The position numbers were made by a program, and so were the translations under genes. The notes below the pieces were generated by a model. That model saw nothing but the letters and a program-made list of their open reading frames with translations, ran no database searches and was not told where the DNA came from. Positions 34,201 through 42,643 of a stretch of DNA of 64,000 bases are shown one piece after another (the first letter of the stretch is position 1; the number at the start of each line of letters is the position of its first letter). Where the stretch lies: the NCBI RefSeq assembly GCF_001440415.1, contig NZ_LLYA01000001.1:372001-436000 (forward strand), given 5' to 3'. Source of the stretch: Bradyrhizobium retamae (lineage in GTDB: Bacteria > Pseudomonadota > Alphaproteobacteria > Rhizobiales > Xanthobacteraceae).

Positions 34201-34405
34201 GCTCGATCGGGGCGGCGACGGTGTCGGACACGGTTTGTGCGGAGGCGCCGGGATATTGCGTGGTGACCGTCACCGTCGGCGGCACCACTTGCGGATATTC
34301 GGAGACCGGCAGCGTGGTGTAGGCAATCGCGCCGACGATCAGAAGCACGATCGACAACACCATCGCCAGGATGGGCTGGTTGATGGAGAGACGGCCGAGA
34401 TTCAT
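31253..34405 (-). CDS. RND (HAE1-type) multidrug efflux pump, inner-membrane subunit
   Basis: A 1050-residue proton-driven exporter, standard size for the AcrB/MexF group. N-terminal INQPILAMVLSIVLLIVGA; two large periplasmic loops after helices 1 and 7. Transmembrane helix 4 contains the proton-relay pair DD in AVGIVVDDAIVVVENV (about 405-420), and helix 10 the lysine in GLAAKNAILIVEFA. The carboxylates and lysine needed for proton coupling are therefore intact. ATG 34405 overlaps the adaptor stop by ATGA. No outer-membrane factor gene is present, so the pump must use one encoded elsewhere. Confidence 0.95.
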   Translation of the reverse strand: MNLGRLSINQPILAMVLSIVLLIVGAIAYTTLPVSEYPQVVPPTVTVTTQYPGASAQTVSDTVAAPIEQEINGVEDMLYLYSQATSNGQLTITVTFKLGTDLDKAQVLVQNRVAIAQPRLPEEVQRNGVITRKNSPDILMVVFMLSPDDTFDQLYISNYALLQVRDELLRLDGVGDIQIFGARDYSMRLWLDPDKISTLGLTAGEVVAAIRSQNVQIAGGQIAEPPIGDRAFSPNLTFTGRLKDPKQFEEIVVKAGADGRTVKLRDVARIELGALAYSTNSFLLRKSAVAMLVTQRPGSNALATAENISKTMEKLKASFPMGLDYNIGYNPTEFIAQSVSELIKTIYEAMALVVIVVLVFLQGWRPAIIPIMAIPVSLVGTFAVMAALGFSINNLTLFGLVLAVGIVVDDAIVVVENVERHLEHGMSRRDAALRTMQEVGSALVSIALVLCAVFVPTAFLGGISGQFFQQFAVTIAVATAISCFCSLTLSPALASLILQPHEDKRPPARWNFIARGWGAFTGMFNRGFDRLAHGYASTADFVIRHSVVMLLVYVALIGGAGWLLITTPQGFIPAQDRGYVIVSVQLPGAASLARTTEVVREIEKIALETPGVVRAPAFAGFSGATRTQASNAAALFPVFDDPAARAKKGLTSTSIANELRKRLANIQGAFIIVIPPPAVPGIGTGGGFTMRIQDRQGRGSEMLAAATDELIGAARKAPGLTQVFSTFAANTPQLFVDIDRVKAQKLGVPIANINDTIQTFFGSSYVNDFNLFGRTYRVTAQADLPFRKETSDLARLRTRNAAGDMVMLGSVVSFSDISGPDRVARYNLYPASELQGDTLPGTSSATAIDTMKKLAEETLPSGFSFEWTDLSYQQVTGGQAGLLVFPICVLFVYLVLAAQYGSWSLPFAVILIVPMCLLAATIGVRIMGQDVNILTQIGFVVLVGLAAKNAILIVEFARDIELEGKARLEAVIEACRLRLRPILMTSFAFILGVLPLVISSGSGSEMRQAVGVAVFFGMIGVTLFGLVFTPIFYVIVRNLAEGKGKKRTAV

Positions 34406-35634
34406 GTCTTGGCACCGGCCGGCTTGATCTCACCCGTTTGCGGGCTGACCTTTGCACCCACCCGTGCCCGTTGCAGGCCATCGATAATGACGCGGTCTTC
34501 CGGCTTCAGGCCCTCACGGATCACGCGCAGGCCTTCATCGAGCGGTCCGAGCGTCACCGACTTCGCCTCGACCGTGTTGTCGTCCTTGACGACGAAAACG
34601 ATCTTGCGCGACTGGTCGGTCGCAATCGCCGTATCAGGCAGCAGCAACGCCTCATAAGGCGCACTGCCGATGATCCGGACGCGGCCGAACTGTCCGGGCA
34701 GGATCGAGAGATCCTTGTTCGGGATCACAGCGCGGCTGCGCAGCGTACCTGTCGAGACGTCCAGGCGGTTGTCGAGGAAATCCATCTTGCCCTCGTGCGA
34801 GGGCTTGGTCTCGCCGGTCAGCGTCACCTGGACCGGGTTCGGCGTGTCGCGCGAACTCGGCCGCTTGCCTTCGAACCAGAGCCGGCTGTTTCGTAGGTAA
34901 GTCGCCTCGTCGACATCGAAATAGATGTAGATCGGGTCGAGCGAGACGATCGAGGTGAGCAGCGTGGCGCCGCCCTCGGAGCCCTGCACGAGATTGCCAG
35001 GCGTCACGAGATGGCGGCTGACGCGGCCGGTGATCGGCGCCATCACATGGGTGAATTCGATGTTTAGCTTGGCGGCCTTGAGCGCGCCTTCGGCCTGCAT
35101 CTCCGCGGCGCGTGCCGCCTGCAGGGTCTGGCGGCGCTGGTCGACGATAGAGTCGGATACGGCCTGGGTCTGGTTCAACGTCAGCGCACGGTCGAGTTCG
35201 CGCCTGGCGAGTTCGGCCCTCGCGCGTGCGTCCGACAACTGGCCATCGGCCTGCTCGGCGACCGCCTCGAACGGACGGGCGTCAATAACGTAAAGCAGGT
35301 CGCCCGCGCGCACGATCGCGCCGTCGCGGAATTCGACGCTCTTCACGAACCCCCCGACGCGGGCGCGAACCTGGACCTCCTGGATGGCCTCGAAGCGGCC
35401 GGTGAATTCGTCCCAATCGGTGACGGTGCGTTTCACCGGCTGCGAGACCGTGACAGATGGTGCCGCGGCGGCTGGCTGTTGCGGCGGCTTGTCGCCACAG
35501 GCGGACAGCGCAAGCGCAAGCAATGGGGGCAACCATTTGAGACCGCGAAGTGAGTGACCATCACGGCTTGTCGCAGCCGGACGGTTCAATGGCTCAGTCG
35601 TGCTCAATCCCATCTCCCCCTGCATTCTCAACAT
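34402..35634 (-). CDS. RND efflux periplasmic adaptor (membrane fusion protein)
   Basis: A 410-residue lipoprotein. The lipobox LSAC follows LLALALSA (Cys near residue 46), so the mature protein is tethered to the inner membrane. Then come a barrel-sandwich region (QVRARVGGFVKSVEFRDGA, VRAGDLLYVID), a coiled-coil hairpin (ARAELARRELDRALTL, VDQRRQTLQAARAAEMQ), lipoyl half (NIEFTHVMAPITGRVSRH) and beta-barrel/membrane-proximal domains. It joins the pump to an outer-membrane channel. Several ATGs lie in the first eight codons and none has a fine ribosome site, so the exact start is uncertain. Confidence 0.93.
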   Translation of the reverse strand: MLRMQGEMGLSTTEPLNRPAATSRDGHSLRGLKWLPPLLALALSACGDKPPQQPAAAAPSVTVSQPVKRTVTDWDEFTGRFEAIQEVQVRARVGGFVKSVEFRDGAIVRAGDLLYVIDARPFEAVAEQADGQLSDARARAELARRELDRALTLNQTQAVSDSIVDQRRQTLQAARAAEMQAEGALKAAKLNIEFTHVMAPITGRVSRHLVTPGNLVQGSEGGATLLTSIVSLDPIYIYFDVDEATYLRNSRLWFEGKRPSSRDTPNPVQVTLTGETKPSHEGKMDFLDNRLDVSTGTLRSRAVIPNKDLSILPGQFGRVRIIGSAPYEALLLPDTAIATDQSRKIVFVVKDDNTVEAKSVTLGPLDEGLRVIREGLKPEDRVIIDGLQRARVGAKVSPQTGEIKPAGAKT

Positions 35635-36046
35635 CCTGATCGATGGAAAAGCTTGCCGTGGAACTTAGTTGCGGAGGCCACAGATGTGATCGGTTCCCAG
35701 TCTCGTCAAGAACCGGCTGGGATCAAGCCCAATCGTTATGCATCCGCGTAGTCAACGCTCTTCGCAACGCGGATTTCGCGTTTTCGCACTGCGATGAAAG
35801 CGGAACCCGTTGCGACGAATGGTCAGCTAATCGCCGCCTGATGACGAAAACGTGACATCGTGCAAAGAGACTCTCACCACGCCCCGCCGCGGGGCGCCTC
35901 TCCCGCAAGGCGGGAGAGAGCGACTGCCCGATCGTCGAGATGGTCCGCTCATATTGCCGCCTTGAAGCATGACGTCGCCGATTTCCTCGGCTAACCTCGC
36001 CGCAAGGTCCGCCACAAGGGCCAGAAAATGTCCGGGGAGGACAAGC
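35635..36046. other. Intergenic region, divergent promoters and hairpins
   Basis: The 412-bp gap between the divergent efflux adaptor and alcohol dehydrogenase genes has no convincing gene. It contains two adjacent hairpins (GCCCCGCCGCGGGGC at 35881-35895, and CTCTCCCGC-AAG-GCGGGAGAG at 35898-35918). No regulator gene adjoins the pump. Promoters for both directions presumably lie here, but no strong consensus pair was identified. Confidence 0.5.
35881..35918. repeat. Double hairpin (GC-rich)
   Basis: Two inverted repeats stand 2 bp apart: GCCCCG/CGGGGC (35881-35895, 3-base loop) and CTCTCCCGC/GCGGGAGAG (35898-35918, 3-base loop). No U-tract follows in either direction, so a terminator is unlikely; a dispersed intergenic element is more probable. 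Confidence 0.55.
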
Positions 36047-37201
36047 GTGCACAGAGGGCGTGTCGTATTCGGCGCCATGGACGAGGTCGTGTTCGGACGG
36101 CCGGCGTCCGAGGCGCTTGTCGCGCAGGTGGATCGGCTCGGCACGAGGCGCGCCTTCCTGATGGTCAGCGGCACGCTCAATCGCGAAACCGATGTGATCG
36201 ACACCATCCGCCGTGCGCTGGGCCCGCGCTGCGTCGGCACGTTCGACGCGATGCCGCCGCACACGCCCCGCTCAGCCGTGATCGCCGCCAGCGAACAGGC
36301 CCGCGCAGCGGCTGCCGATCTCATCGTCACGATCGGCGGCGGTTCGATCACCGACGGCGCCAAGGCCGTGCAGCTCTGCCTCGCCAACGACGTCCGCAGC
36401 GCAGATGACATCGACCGGATCAAGGCCGGTCGCGGCGGCTCACCGCAACTTGCCGCGCCGACGGTGCGCCAGATCAGCGTGCCGACGACGATCGCCGGCG
36501 GTGAATTCTCCTCCACGGCCGGCGTCACCAACGAGAAGACGAAGGTCAAGGAAGCGCTGCGCCATCCGCTGCTGATACCGCGCGCCGTGATTCTCGACCC
36601 CTGGCTTGCCCAGCACACGCCGGAATGGCTGTGGCTGTCGACCGGTATCCGCGCCGTCGACCATTGCGTCGAAGGCATCTGCTCGCGCGAGGCTCACCCA
36701 TATGGCGATGCGCAAGCGCTGAAGGGCCTGTCGATGCTGGCGCAGGCGCTGCCGCGGGTGAAGGCCGCGGCCGGCGACCTCGACGCGCGGATGGATTGTC
36801 AGATCGGGACCTGGCTTTCGACCGGGCCGCTCGCTTCCGGCGTGCCGATGGGCGCCAGCCATGGCATCGGCTACGTGCTCGGCGCGGAGTTCGGAGTCCC
36901 GCACGGCTACACCTCCTGCGTGATGCTGCCGTCGGTGATGCGATGGAACAAGTCAGCGAATGCCGAACGTCAGGCGCTGGTCGCAGCCGCCATGGGCCAT
37001 CCGAACGAAGACGCCGGCGACGTGCTCGATCGATTCATTCGCAATCTCGGCATGCCGCGCAGCCTGAGCGAGGTCAAGGTTGGGCCTGAGCACTTCGACC
37101 GCATCGCGCAACAAGCGATGGCAACGCCGTGGGTGCCGCGCAATCCGCGCAAGATCGAGGGACCGGCGCAGGTGCGCGAGATTCTGGACATGACCGCGTA
37201 A
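36047..37201 (+). CDS. Iron-containing alcohol dehydrogenase / maleylacetate-reductase family protein
   Basis: A 384-residue NAD(P)-dependent oxidoreductase. The start is GTG 36047, with GGGGAGG seven bases upstream; a longer ATG frame from 35969 has no ribosome site. Motifs: the nucleotide loop TIGGGSITDGAKAV near residue 98-112, then VPTTIAGGEFSSTAGVT, RAVDHCVEG (metal-site helix), MGASHGIGYVLG and VPHGYTSCVMLP with the two expected metal-ligand histidines. The pattern lies between iron alcohol dehydrogenases and maleylacetate reductases; the latter would imply aromatic-ring breakdown. It leads the acyl-CoA synthetase gene by 16 bp. Confidence 0.85.
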   Translation: MHRGRVVFGAMDEVVFGRPASEALVAQVDRLGTRRAFLMVSGTLNRETDVIDTIRRALGPRCVGTFDAMPPHTPRSAVIAASEQARAAAADLIVTIGGGSITDGAKAVQLCLANDVRSADDIDRIKAGRGGSPQLAAPTVRQISVPTTIAGGEFSSTAGVTNEKTKVKEALRHPLLIPRAVILDPWLAQHTPEWLWLSTGIRAVDHCVEGICSREAHPYGDAQALKGLSMLAQALPRVKAAAGDLDARMDCQIGTWLSTGPLASGVPMGASHGIGYVLGAEFGVPHGYTSCVMLPSVMRWNKSANAERQALVAAAMGHPNEDAGDVLDRFIRNLGMPRSLSEVKVGPEHFDRIAQQAMATPWVPRNPRKIEGPAQVREILDMTA

Positions 37202-37217
37202 GGAGACCGAAGCCGAT

Positions 37218-38768
37218 ATGTACACCGGCACACATGCTCATCTTCGTCCGCTGCAGCCCGCCTTCATCATGGCTTCCACCGGAGAGGCCGTAACCTATCG
37301 TGAACTGGAGGCGCGCACGAACCGGCTGGCGCACTTGTTTCGCAACCGCGGACTCAACCGCCTCGATCACTATTCGATCTTCATGGAGAACAACAGCCGC
37401 TACCTCGAGGCCTGCGGCGCCGGCGAACGCAGCGGACTTTATTATACCTGCGTGAACTCCTACCTGACCGCGGGCGAGCTTGCCTACATCCTCACCAACA
37501 GCCAGTCGCGCATTCTCGTCACCTCGAAGGCAAAGCTCGACGTCGCCCGCGAGGCGCTGAAGGAATGCCCCAAGGTCGACTTATGCATTGTCGCAGACGG
37601 CGACGGCGAGAGCGACCGTATCGTCGGGCTTGAGCAGGCGACGGCAGGCCTGCCGAAGACGCCGATATCAGACGAATGCATCGGCACCGCGATGCTCTAT
37701 TCGTCGGGCACCACGGGCCGGCCGAAGGGCATCCTGCGGCCGCTGCCCGAACAACCTCCGCTTCAGAACCTGGCGATCTTCGATTTCCTGCACGGCGTCT
37801 GGCACTACCGCGAAGGCATGATCTATCTTTCGCCCGCGCCGCTGTACCATTCGGCGCCGCAGGCGGCGGTCAATTTGACGATCCGCACCGGCGGCACCGT
37901 CATCATCATGGAAAGTTTTGATCCGGAAAGGTATCTGGAACTGGTTCAAAGATGGGGCGTCACCCACACCCAGCTTGTGCCGACAATGTTCTCGCGCATG
38001 TTGAAGCTGCCGGAGGATGTCCGCAAGCGTCACGACCTCTCATCGCTCGAGATCGCGATCCATGCTGCCGCGCCCTGCCCGGCTGCGGTGAAGGACGACA
38101 TCATCAATTGGTGGGGACCTATCATCCATGAATATTACGGCGCCACCGAAGGGCTCGGCTTCACCGCCTGCAACAGCGAGGAATGGCTGGCACACCGCGG
38201 CACCGTCGGCCGGGTGCTGCTCGGCGACCTCCATATTCTCGACGAGAACATGCGACCCTGCCCGGTGGGCACCCCGGGCACGGTGTGGTTCAAGACCGCG
38301 ACCCCGTTTGAATATTTCAACGACCCGGCCAAGACCCAGGAGGCGCGCTCGCCTGACGGCAGCATGAGCACGGTCGGCGACGTCGGTTATGTCGATGAGG
38401 ACGGTTATCTCTATCTGACCGATCGCGCGACCTTCATGATCATCTCTGGCGGCGTCAACATCTACCCCCAGGAATGCGAGAACCTCCTGATCACCCATCC
38501 CAAGATCGCCGATGCCGCGGTGTTCGGCGTGCCGAATCCTGACCTTGGCGAGGAAGTAAAGGCCGTGGTGCAGCCGATGCCGGGCGTTTCGCCGGGACAG
38601 GAACTGGCCGACGAACTGATCGCCTTCTGCAGCCAGTCGCTGTCGCGCCAGAAAGTGCCGCGCTCGATCGATTTCGAGGCCGAACTGCCGCGGCTGCCGA
38701 CCGGCAAGCTCTACAAGCGCCTGTTGCGCGATCGCTATTGGGGCAACAAGACGTCGCGGATCGTGTGA
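37218..38768 (+). CDS. AMP-forming acyl-CoA synthetase
   Basis: A 516-residue adenylate-forming ligase. The P-loop-like motif is AMLYSSGTTGRPKGILRP near residues 155-172, the adenine site YYGATEG near 310, the hinge aspartate region GYLYLTDRATFMI, and the C-terminal catalytic lysine in RLPTGKLYKRLL near 500. It would activate a carboxylic acid to its CoA thioester in the cytosol. Substrate is unknown; the neighbouring dehydrogenase and dipeptide-type importer suggest that the import and breakdown of one compound is encoded here. GGAGACCGAAG before ATG 37218 is the ribosome site. Confidence 0.9.
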   Translation: MYTGTHAHLRPLQPAFIMASTGEAVTYRELEARTNRLAHLFRNRGLNRLDHYSIFMENNSRYLEACGAGERSGLYYTCVNSYLTAGELAYILTNSQSRILVTSKAKLDVAREALKECPKVDLCIVADGDGESDRIVGLEQATAGLPKTPISDECIGTAMLYSSGTTGRPKGILRPLPEQPPLQNLAIFDFLHGVWHYREGMIYLSPAPLYHSAPQAAVNLTIRTGGTVIIMESFDPERYLELVQRWGVTHTQLVPTMFSRMLKLPEDVRKRHDLSSLEIAIHAAAPCPAAVKDDIINWWGPIIHEYYGATEGLGFTACNSEEWLAHRGTVGRVLLGDLHILDENMRPCPVGTPGTVWFKTATPFEYFNDPAKTQEARSPDGSMSTVGDVGYVDEDGYLYLTDRATFMIISGGVNIYPQECENLLITHPKIADAAVFGVPNPDLGEEVKAVVQPMPGVSPGQELADELIAFCSQSLSRQKVPRSIDFEAELPRLPTGKLYKRLLRDRYWGNKTSRIV

Positions 38769-39061
38769 GCATGCGACGATGTGAGATGGCGAACCAGAAC
38801 ACAGACGTCGCGACACCTGGTGGTGCGGTGCATCATCGGGCGAGACATTCCAGCGCGAGCAGCAACATAACGGCTACGCTGCAGCGAATCTGCCGCTTTC
38901 GCAGCGAACGGCTGCGTTGGCGCGCATGTTCCGCCGCGCGGATTTCGATTAGTTCGAATTGCCGATCTGTGCATCGTCTTGGCCGGTTGCCCAGACGCGC
39001 GGTCATGCTATCGTCTGACGCAATCGGCCGTTTCGAGACCGAGCAAATATGGGAGGGGACC

Positions 39062-40657
39062 ATGCGGAGCGTTCATGCGCTTGCCGCCGCGGCGTTGTTG
39101 TTGCTGCCGGCTTATGATGTTGCATCGGCCGGCGAGCCGAAACAGGGCGGCATCCTCAGGGTCTATCATCGCGACAGCCCAGGCAGCGCCTCGATCCATG
39201 AAGGCGCGACGTTCTCGATCAACGTTCCCTTCATGCCGGTCTTCAACAACCTCGTCTTGTTCAAGCAAGACGTCGCGCAGAACAGCGCAGATTCCATCGT
39301 CCCGGATCTGGCGGAGAGCTGGGCCTGGAGCAACGACGGCAAGAAACTCACTTTCAAATTGAGGCAGGGCGTCAAATGGCATGATGGCAAGCCGTTCACC
39401 TCAGCCGACGTCAAGTGCACCTTCGACATGCTGATGGGCAAGTCGCAACAGAAGTTTCGCCAGAACCCGCGAAAGTCCTGGTACAACCAGGTCGAGGACG
39501 TGACGACAAACGGCGATTTCGAGGCATCGTTCAGCCTGAAGAGGCCGCAGCCGGCGTTGTTGTCGTTACTCGCCTCCGGCTACACCCCGGTTTACCCCTG
39601 CCACGTCTCCCCGGCCGACATGCGTACCAAGCCGGTCGGCACCGGCCCGTTCAAATTCGTCGAGTTCAAGGCCAACGAATCGATCAAGCTCACGAAGAAT
39701 CCCGACTACTTCAAGAAGGGCCTGCCGCACCTCGACGGCATCGAGTTCACCATCATCACGAACCGTTCGACGGCCATTCTCGGATTTGTCTCCGGGAAAT
39801 TCGACATGACTTTCCCGACCGAAGTGTCAATCCCGCTCTTGAAGGAGGTCAAGTCGCAGGCACCGAACGCAGTGTGCGTGGTCGAGCCGGTCAACGTCTC
39901 GACCAACATCATCGTCAACTCGTCCGCCCCGCCGTTCGACAATATCGACATTCGCCGCGCGCTGGCACTGGTGCTCGACCGCAAGGCCTTCGTTTCGATA
40001 CTGTACGAGGGACAGGCCGACATCGGCGGCACCATGCTCCCCGCGCCGGGCGGCTTGTGGGCGATGCCGAAGGAAATGCTGGAATCGATTCCGGGTTACG
40101 GTCCCGACGTCAACGCCAATCGGGAAGAGGCGCGCAAGCTGATGCAGAAGGCGGGCTATGGACCGGACAAGCGCCTCGCCGTCAAGGTCGCCACGCGCAA
40201 CATCCCGATCTACCGCGATCCCGCCGTCATCCTGATCGACCAGATGAAGAGCATCTATATCGACGGCGATCTCGACGTCGTCGATACCGCACAATGGTTC
40301 CCGAAGGTCGCCCGCAAGGATTACTCGCTCGGCCTTAACCTCACCGGCAATGCGGTCGACGACCCCGACCAGTCATTCTACGAAAACTATTCCTGCGGCT
40401 CGGAGCGCAACTACACCAACTACTGCAACAGGGAAATCGAGAAGTTGTTCGACGAGCAGTCGATGGAGAAGGATGTCACCAAGCGCAAGAAGCTGGTCTG
40501 GGAGATCGACAGGAAGCTGCAGGAAGACGTGGCGCGGCCGATCATCTTGCACGCCCGCCAGGGCTCGTGCTGGCAGCCTTATGTCAAGGGCATCACCATC
40601 ATGGTGAACAGCTCCTACAACGGCTACCGTTACGAAGACGTCTGGATGGACAAGTAA
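39062..40657 (+). CDS. ABC binding protein, dipeptide/nickel family (SBP_bac_5)
   Basis: A 531-residue periplasmic binding protein. ATG 39062 (MRSVHALAAAALLLLPA) has GGGAGGGG four bases upstream. After the signal peptide come GGILRVYHRDSP, DSIVPDLAESWAWSNDGKKL, FKLRQGVKWHDGKPFTSADV (the family signature) and GTGPFKFVEFKANESIKL. Ligands of the family include peptides, sugars and opines. The preceding 293-bp gap (38769-39061) contains no gene; promoters for the importer probably lie there. The gene is followed by a family E repeat and then by two permeases and two ATPases. Confidence 0.92.
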   Translation: MRSVHALAAAALLLLPAYDVASAGEPKQGGILRVYHRDSPGSASIHEGATFSINVPFMPVFNNLVLFKQDVAQNSADSIVPDLAESWAWSNDGKKLTFKLRQGVKWHDGKPFTSADVKCTFDMLMGKSQQKFRQNPRKSWYNQVEDVTTNGDFEASFSLKRPQPALLSLLASGYTPVYPCHVSPADMRTKPVGTGPFKFVEFKANESIKLTKNPDYFKKGLPHLDGIEFTIITNRSTAILGFVSGKFDMTFPTEVSIPLLKEVKSQAPNAVCVVEPVNVSTNIIVNSSAPPFDNIDIRRALALVLDRKAFVSILYEGQADIGGTMLPAPGGLWAMPKEMLESIPGYGPDVNANREEARKLMQKAGYGPDKRLAVKVATRNIPIYRDPAVILIDQMKSIYIDGDLDVVDTAQWFPKVARKDYSLGLNLTGNAVDDPDQSFYENYSCGSERNYTNYCNREIEKLFDEQSMEKDVTKRKKLVWEIDRKLQEDVARPIILHARQGSCWQPYVKGITIMVNSSYNGYRYEDVWMDK

Positions 40658-40670
40658 CGTCCGGCCGCGA

Positions 40671-40774
40671 TAGCGTTTTCGAGCGAAGTGGATCCCGGTT
40701 CGCGTGAAGAAAACGCGTCAAAACAAGAACCGAGAGCTCGGTTCTGATTCATCAGAACCGAATGGGCTCTAGCC
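40671..40774 (+). repeat. Family E repeat, copy 2, inside an importer operon
   Basis: Nearly the same as 17549-17653: TAGCGTTTTCGAGCGAAGTG to GGGCTCTAGCC, with inner arms CGGTTCTGATT / AATCAGAACCG-like (here GGTTCTGATTCATCAGAACC is a perfect hairpin). It lies between the binding-protein gene and the first permease gene, so it would be transcribed in the middle of the operon. Confidence 0.85.
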
Positions 40775-40797
40775 GATGGGTCAGGGAGAGTAGCCGG

Positions 40798-41745
40798 GTG
40801 TTTGCTTACATCGTGCGACGCCTCGCCTTGATGCTCGTGACCCTGATCGGGATATCGATCATCATCTTCGTGTTGCTGCGGGTCGTCCCCGGCAACATCG
40901 TCGACATCCTGTTCGACGCCGCCGGCTTCGTCGATCCCACCGACAAGGCCAACCTGGAAAAGGAACTCGGCCTCAACCTGCCGATCTACCAGCAATATCT
41001 GAACTGGATCGGCGGGCTGCTGCACGGCGATCTCGGCTATTCCTACGTCTCGGAAAAGCCGGCGTTGCAGGAGATCCTGCCGCGCATTCCGATCACCGCC
41101 CGGCTGGCGGCGCTTGCGCTGTTGTTCTCGGCCTCGATCGGCATTCCCTTAGGCGTTCTCAGCGCAGTCCACCAAGGCTCGCGGCTGGATTACACCCTCC
41201 GTGTCGTCAGCCTGAGTGGCCTGTCGCTGCCTTCCTTCTGGCTCGGGCTGCTTATCCTGATGGCCTCGGTTTCGCTGTTCGGCCACATGCCGATCTATAA
41301 TCCGAACCCGGCAACCTGGACGGAGGCGTTCGCGATCTATGCCGTGCCGGCGATGGCGGTCGGGTTTCGCAGCGCCGCGCTGACCATGCGCATCACGCGC
41401 TCCTCGATGCTCGAAATTCTGCGGCAGGACTACATCCGCACCGCGCGCGCCAAGGGCGCGTCCGAGGCTTCGGTCAATTATCGCCACGCACTGAAGAACG
41501 CGATTCTCCCTGTTATCACCGTGATCGGCATCGAGGCAGCGTTCCTGATCGGCGGGCTGATCGTCACCGAAACCGTGTTCAATATTCCAGGCGTGGCCCG
41601 CTTCCTGGTCGAGGCGCTGCGCTGGCGCGATTACCCGATCGTGCAGAATCTCGTGATGCTGATCGCCGTGGTCGTGGTGGTCGCGAACTTCACCGTCGAT
41701 ATGCTTTACGCCGCGATCGACCCGCGCATCCGGTATGGGGATTAG
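40798..41745 (+). CDS. ABC permease, DppB type
   Basis: A 315-residue inner-membrane permease with six predicted helices. GTG 40798 has GGGAG at a good distance. Family blocks: AYIVRRLALMLVTLIGISII, DLGYSYVSEKPALQEIL, and the ATPase-contacting EAA loop DYIRTARAKGASEASVNYRHALKNA. It partners the DppC-type gene that overlaps its 3' end. The upstream in-frame ATG at 40762 lies in the repeat and is less likely. Confidence 0.92.
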   Translation: MFAYIVRRLALMLVTLIGISIIIFVLLRVVPGNIVDILFDAAGFVDPTDKANLEKELGLNLPIYQQYLNWIGGLLHGDLGYSYVSEKPALQEILPRIPITARLAALALLFSASIGIPLGVLSAVHQGSRLDYTLRVVSLSGLSLPSFWLGLLILMASVSLFGHMPIYNPNPATWTEAFAIYAVPAMAVGFRSAALTMRITRSSMLEILRQDYIRTARAKGASEASVNYRHALKNAILPVITVIGIEAAFLIGGLIVTETVFNIPGVARFLVEALRWRDYPIVQNLVMLIAVVVVVANFTVDMLYAAIDPRIRYGD

Positions 41746-42643
41746 CCGCGTGAGCACGATTAACTTCGAAAGCGAGTTGAGGCGGGCCGGCGCCCATTCG
41801 ACGCATGGCTGGCGCCGGCTGGTGTTCCTGGCGCAGCGTTATCTGCTCGGCACGATCGGCCTTGTCATCATGGTGATGTTCGTCTGGATGGCGATCTCGG
41901 CCGACCTGATTGCCCGCTACGACCCGCTCAGTGTCGATTCGGCGCAGCGGCTGGCGGCGCCCAGCGCAGCGCACTGGATGGGAACCGATTCATTCGGCCG
42001 TGACGTCTGGAGCCGGATCATTCACGGCGCGCGGATATCGCTGGCCGTCGGCATCGGCGCCACCGCGCTCGGATCGTCGATCGGCGTCATCGTCGGCCTC
42101 GTATCCGGCTATCTGTCCGGCTGGGTCGATCTGCTGTTCCAGCGCGTCACCGACATCCTGCAGGCCCTGCCCTTGCTGGTGCTGGCGCTGGTGATGACGG
42201 CGGCGCTCGGTCCCTCGCTGCCGAACGTGATCATCGCGATTGCGATCCCGTTGATCCCCACCGTCGCCCGCGTGATCCGCGCCAATACGCTGGCGCTGCG
42301 CGAGCAGCCCTTCGTCGAGGCAGCGAAATCGATCGGCATGAGCGAGACCCGCATTGCGCTCCGCCACGTGCTGCCGAACACGCTCGCGCCCTTGATCGTG
42401 CTGGCGACCGCGCAGCTCGGTTCCACCATCCTCACCGAAGCCTCGCTGTCGTTCCTCGGCCTTGGCATCCCCGAACCTTATCCGTCGTGGGGCCGCATGC
42501 TGTCGGAATCGGCGGCTGAATATGTCCGCACCGCGCCGTGGCTGGTGATTTTCCCGGGCGTCGCCATCTCCCTTGCCGTATTCGGCACCAATCTGTTCGG
42601 CGACGCGCTTCGCGACATCCTCGATCCGAGGCAGCGCGGCTGA
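41735..42643 (+). CDS. ABC permease, DppC type
   Basis: A 302-residue permease. It overlaps the previous gene by 11 nt at ATG 41735; GTG 41750 with GGGGA upstream is an alternative start. It carries the N-terminal DppC extension with [19 protein letters not shown] and the EAA loop [20 protein letters not shown]. It forms the membrane pore with the DppB-type protein. The stop overlaps the ATPase start (TGATG). Confidence 0.92.
   Translation: MGISRVSTINFESELRRAGAHSTHGWRRLVFLAQRYLLGTIGLVIMVMFVWMAISADLIARYDPLSVDSAQRLAAPSAAHWMGTDSFGRDVWSRIIHGARISLAVGIGATALGSSIGVIVGLVSGYLSGWVDLLFQRVTDILQALPLLVLALVMTAALGPSLPNVIIAIAIPLIPTVARVIRANTLALREQPFVEAAKSIGMSETRIALRHVLPNTLAPLIVLATAQLGSTILTEASLSFLGLGIPEPYPSWGRMLSESAAEYVRTAPWLVIFPGVAISLAVFGTNLFGDALRDILDPRQRG

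Noticed and set aside
32583..34481. Second long minus-strand frame in the efflux-pump gene
   Set aside because: Out-of-frame shadow of the RND gene, low-complexity Arg/Gly/Asp composition.
38940..39010. Sigma-54-type promoter before the binding-protein gene (TTGGCCGGTTGC)
   Set aside because: The GG and GC elements are too close: only three bases separate TGGC from TTGC instead of seven.
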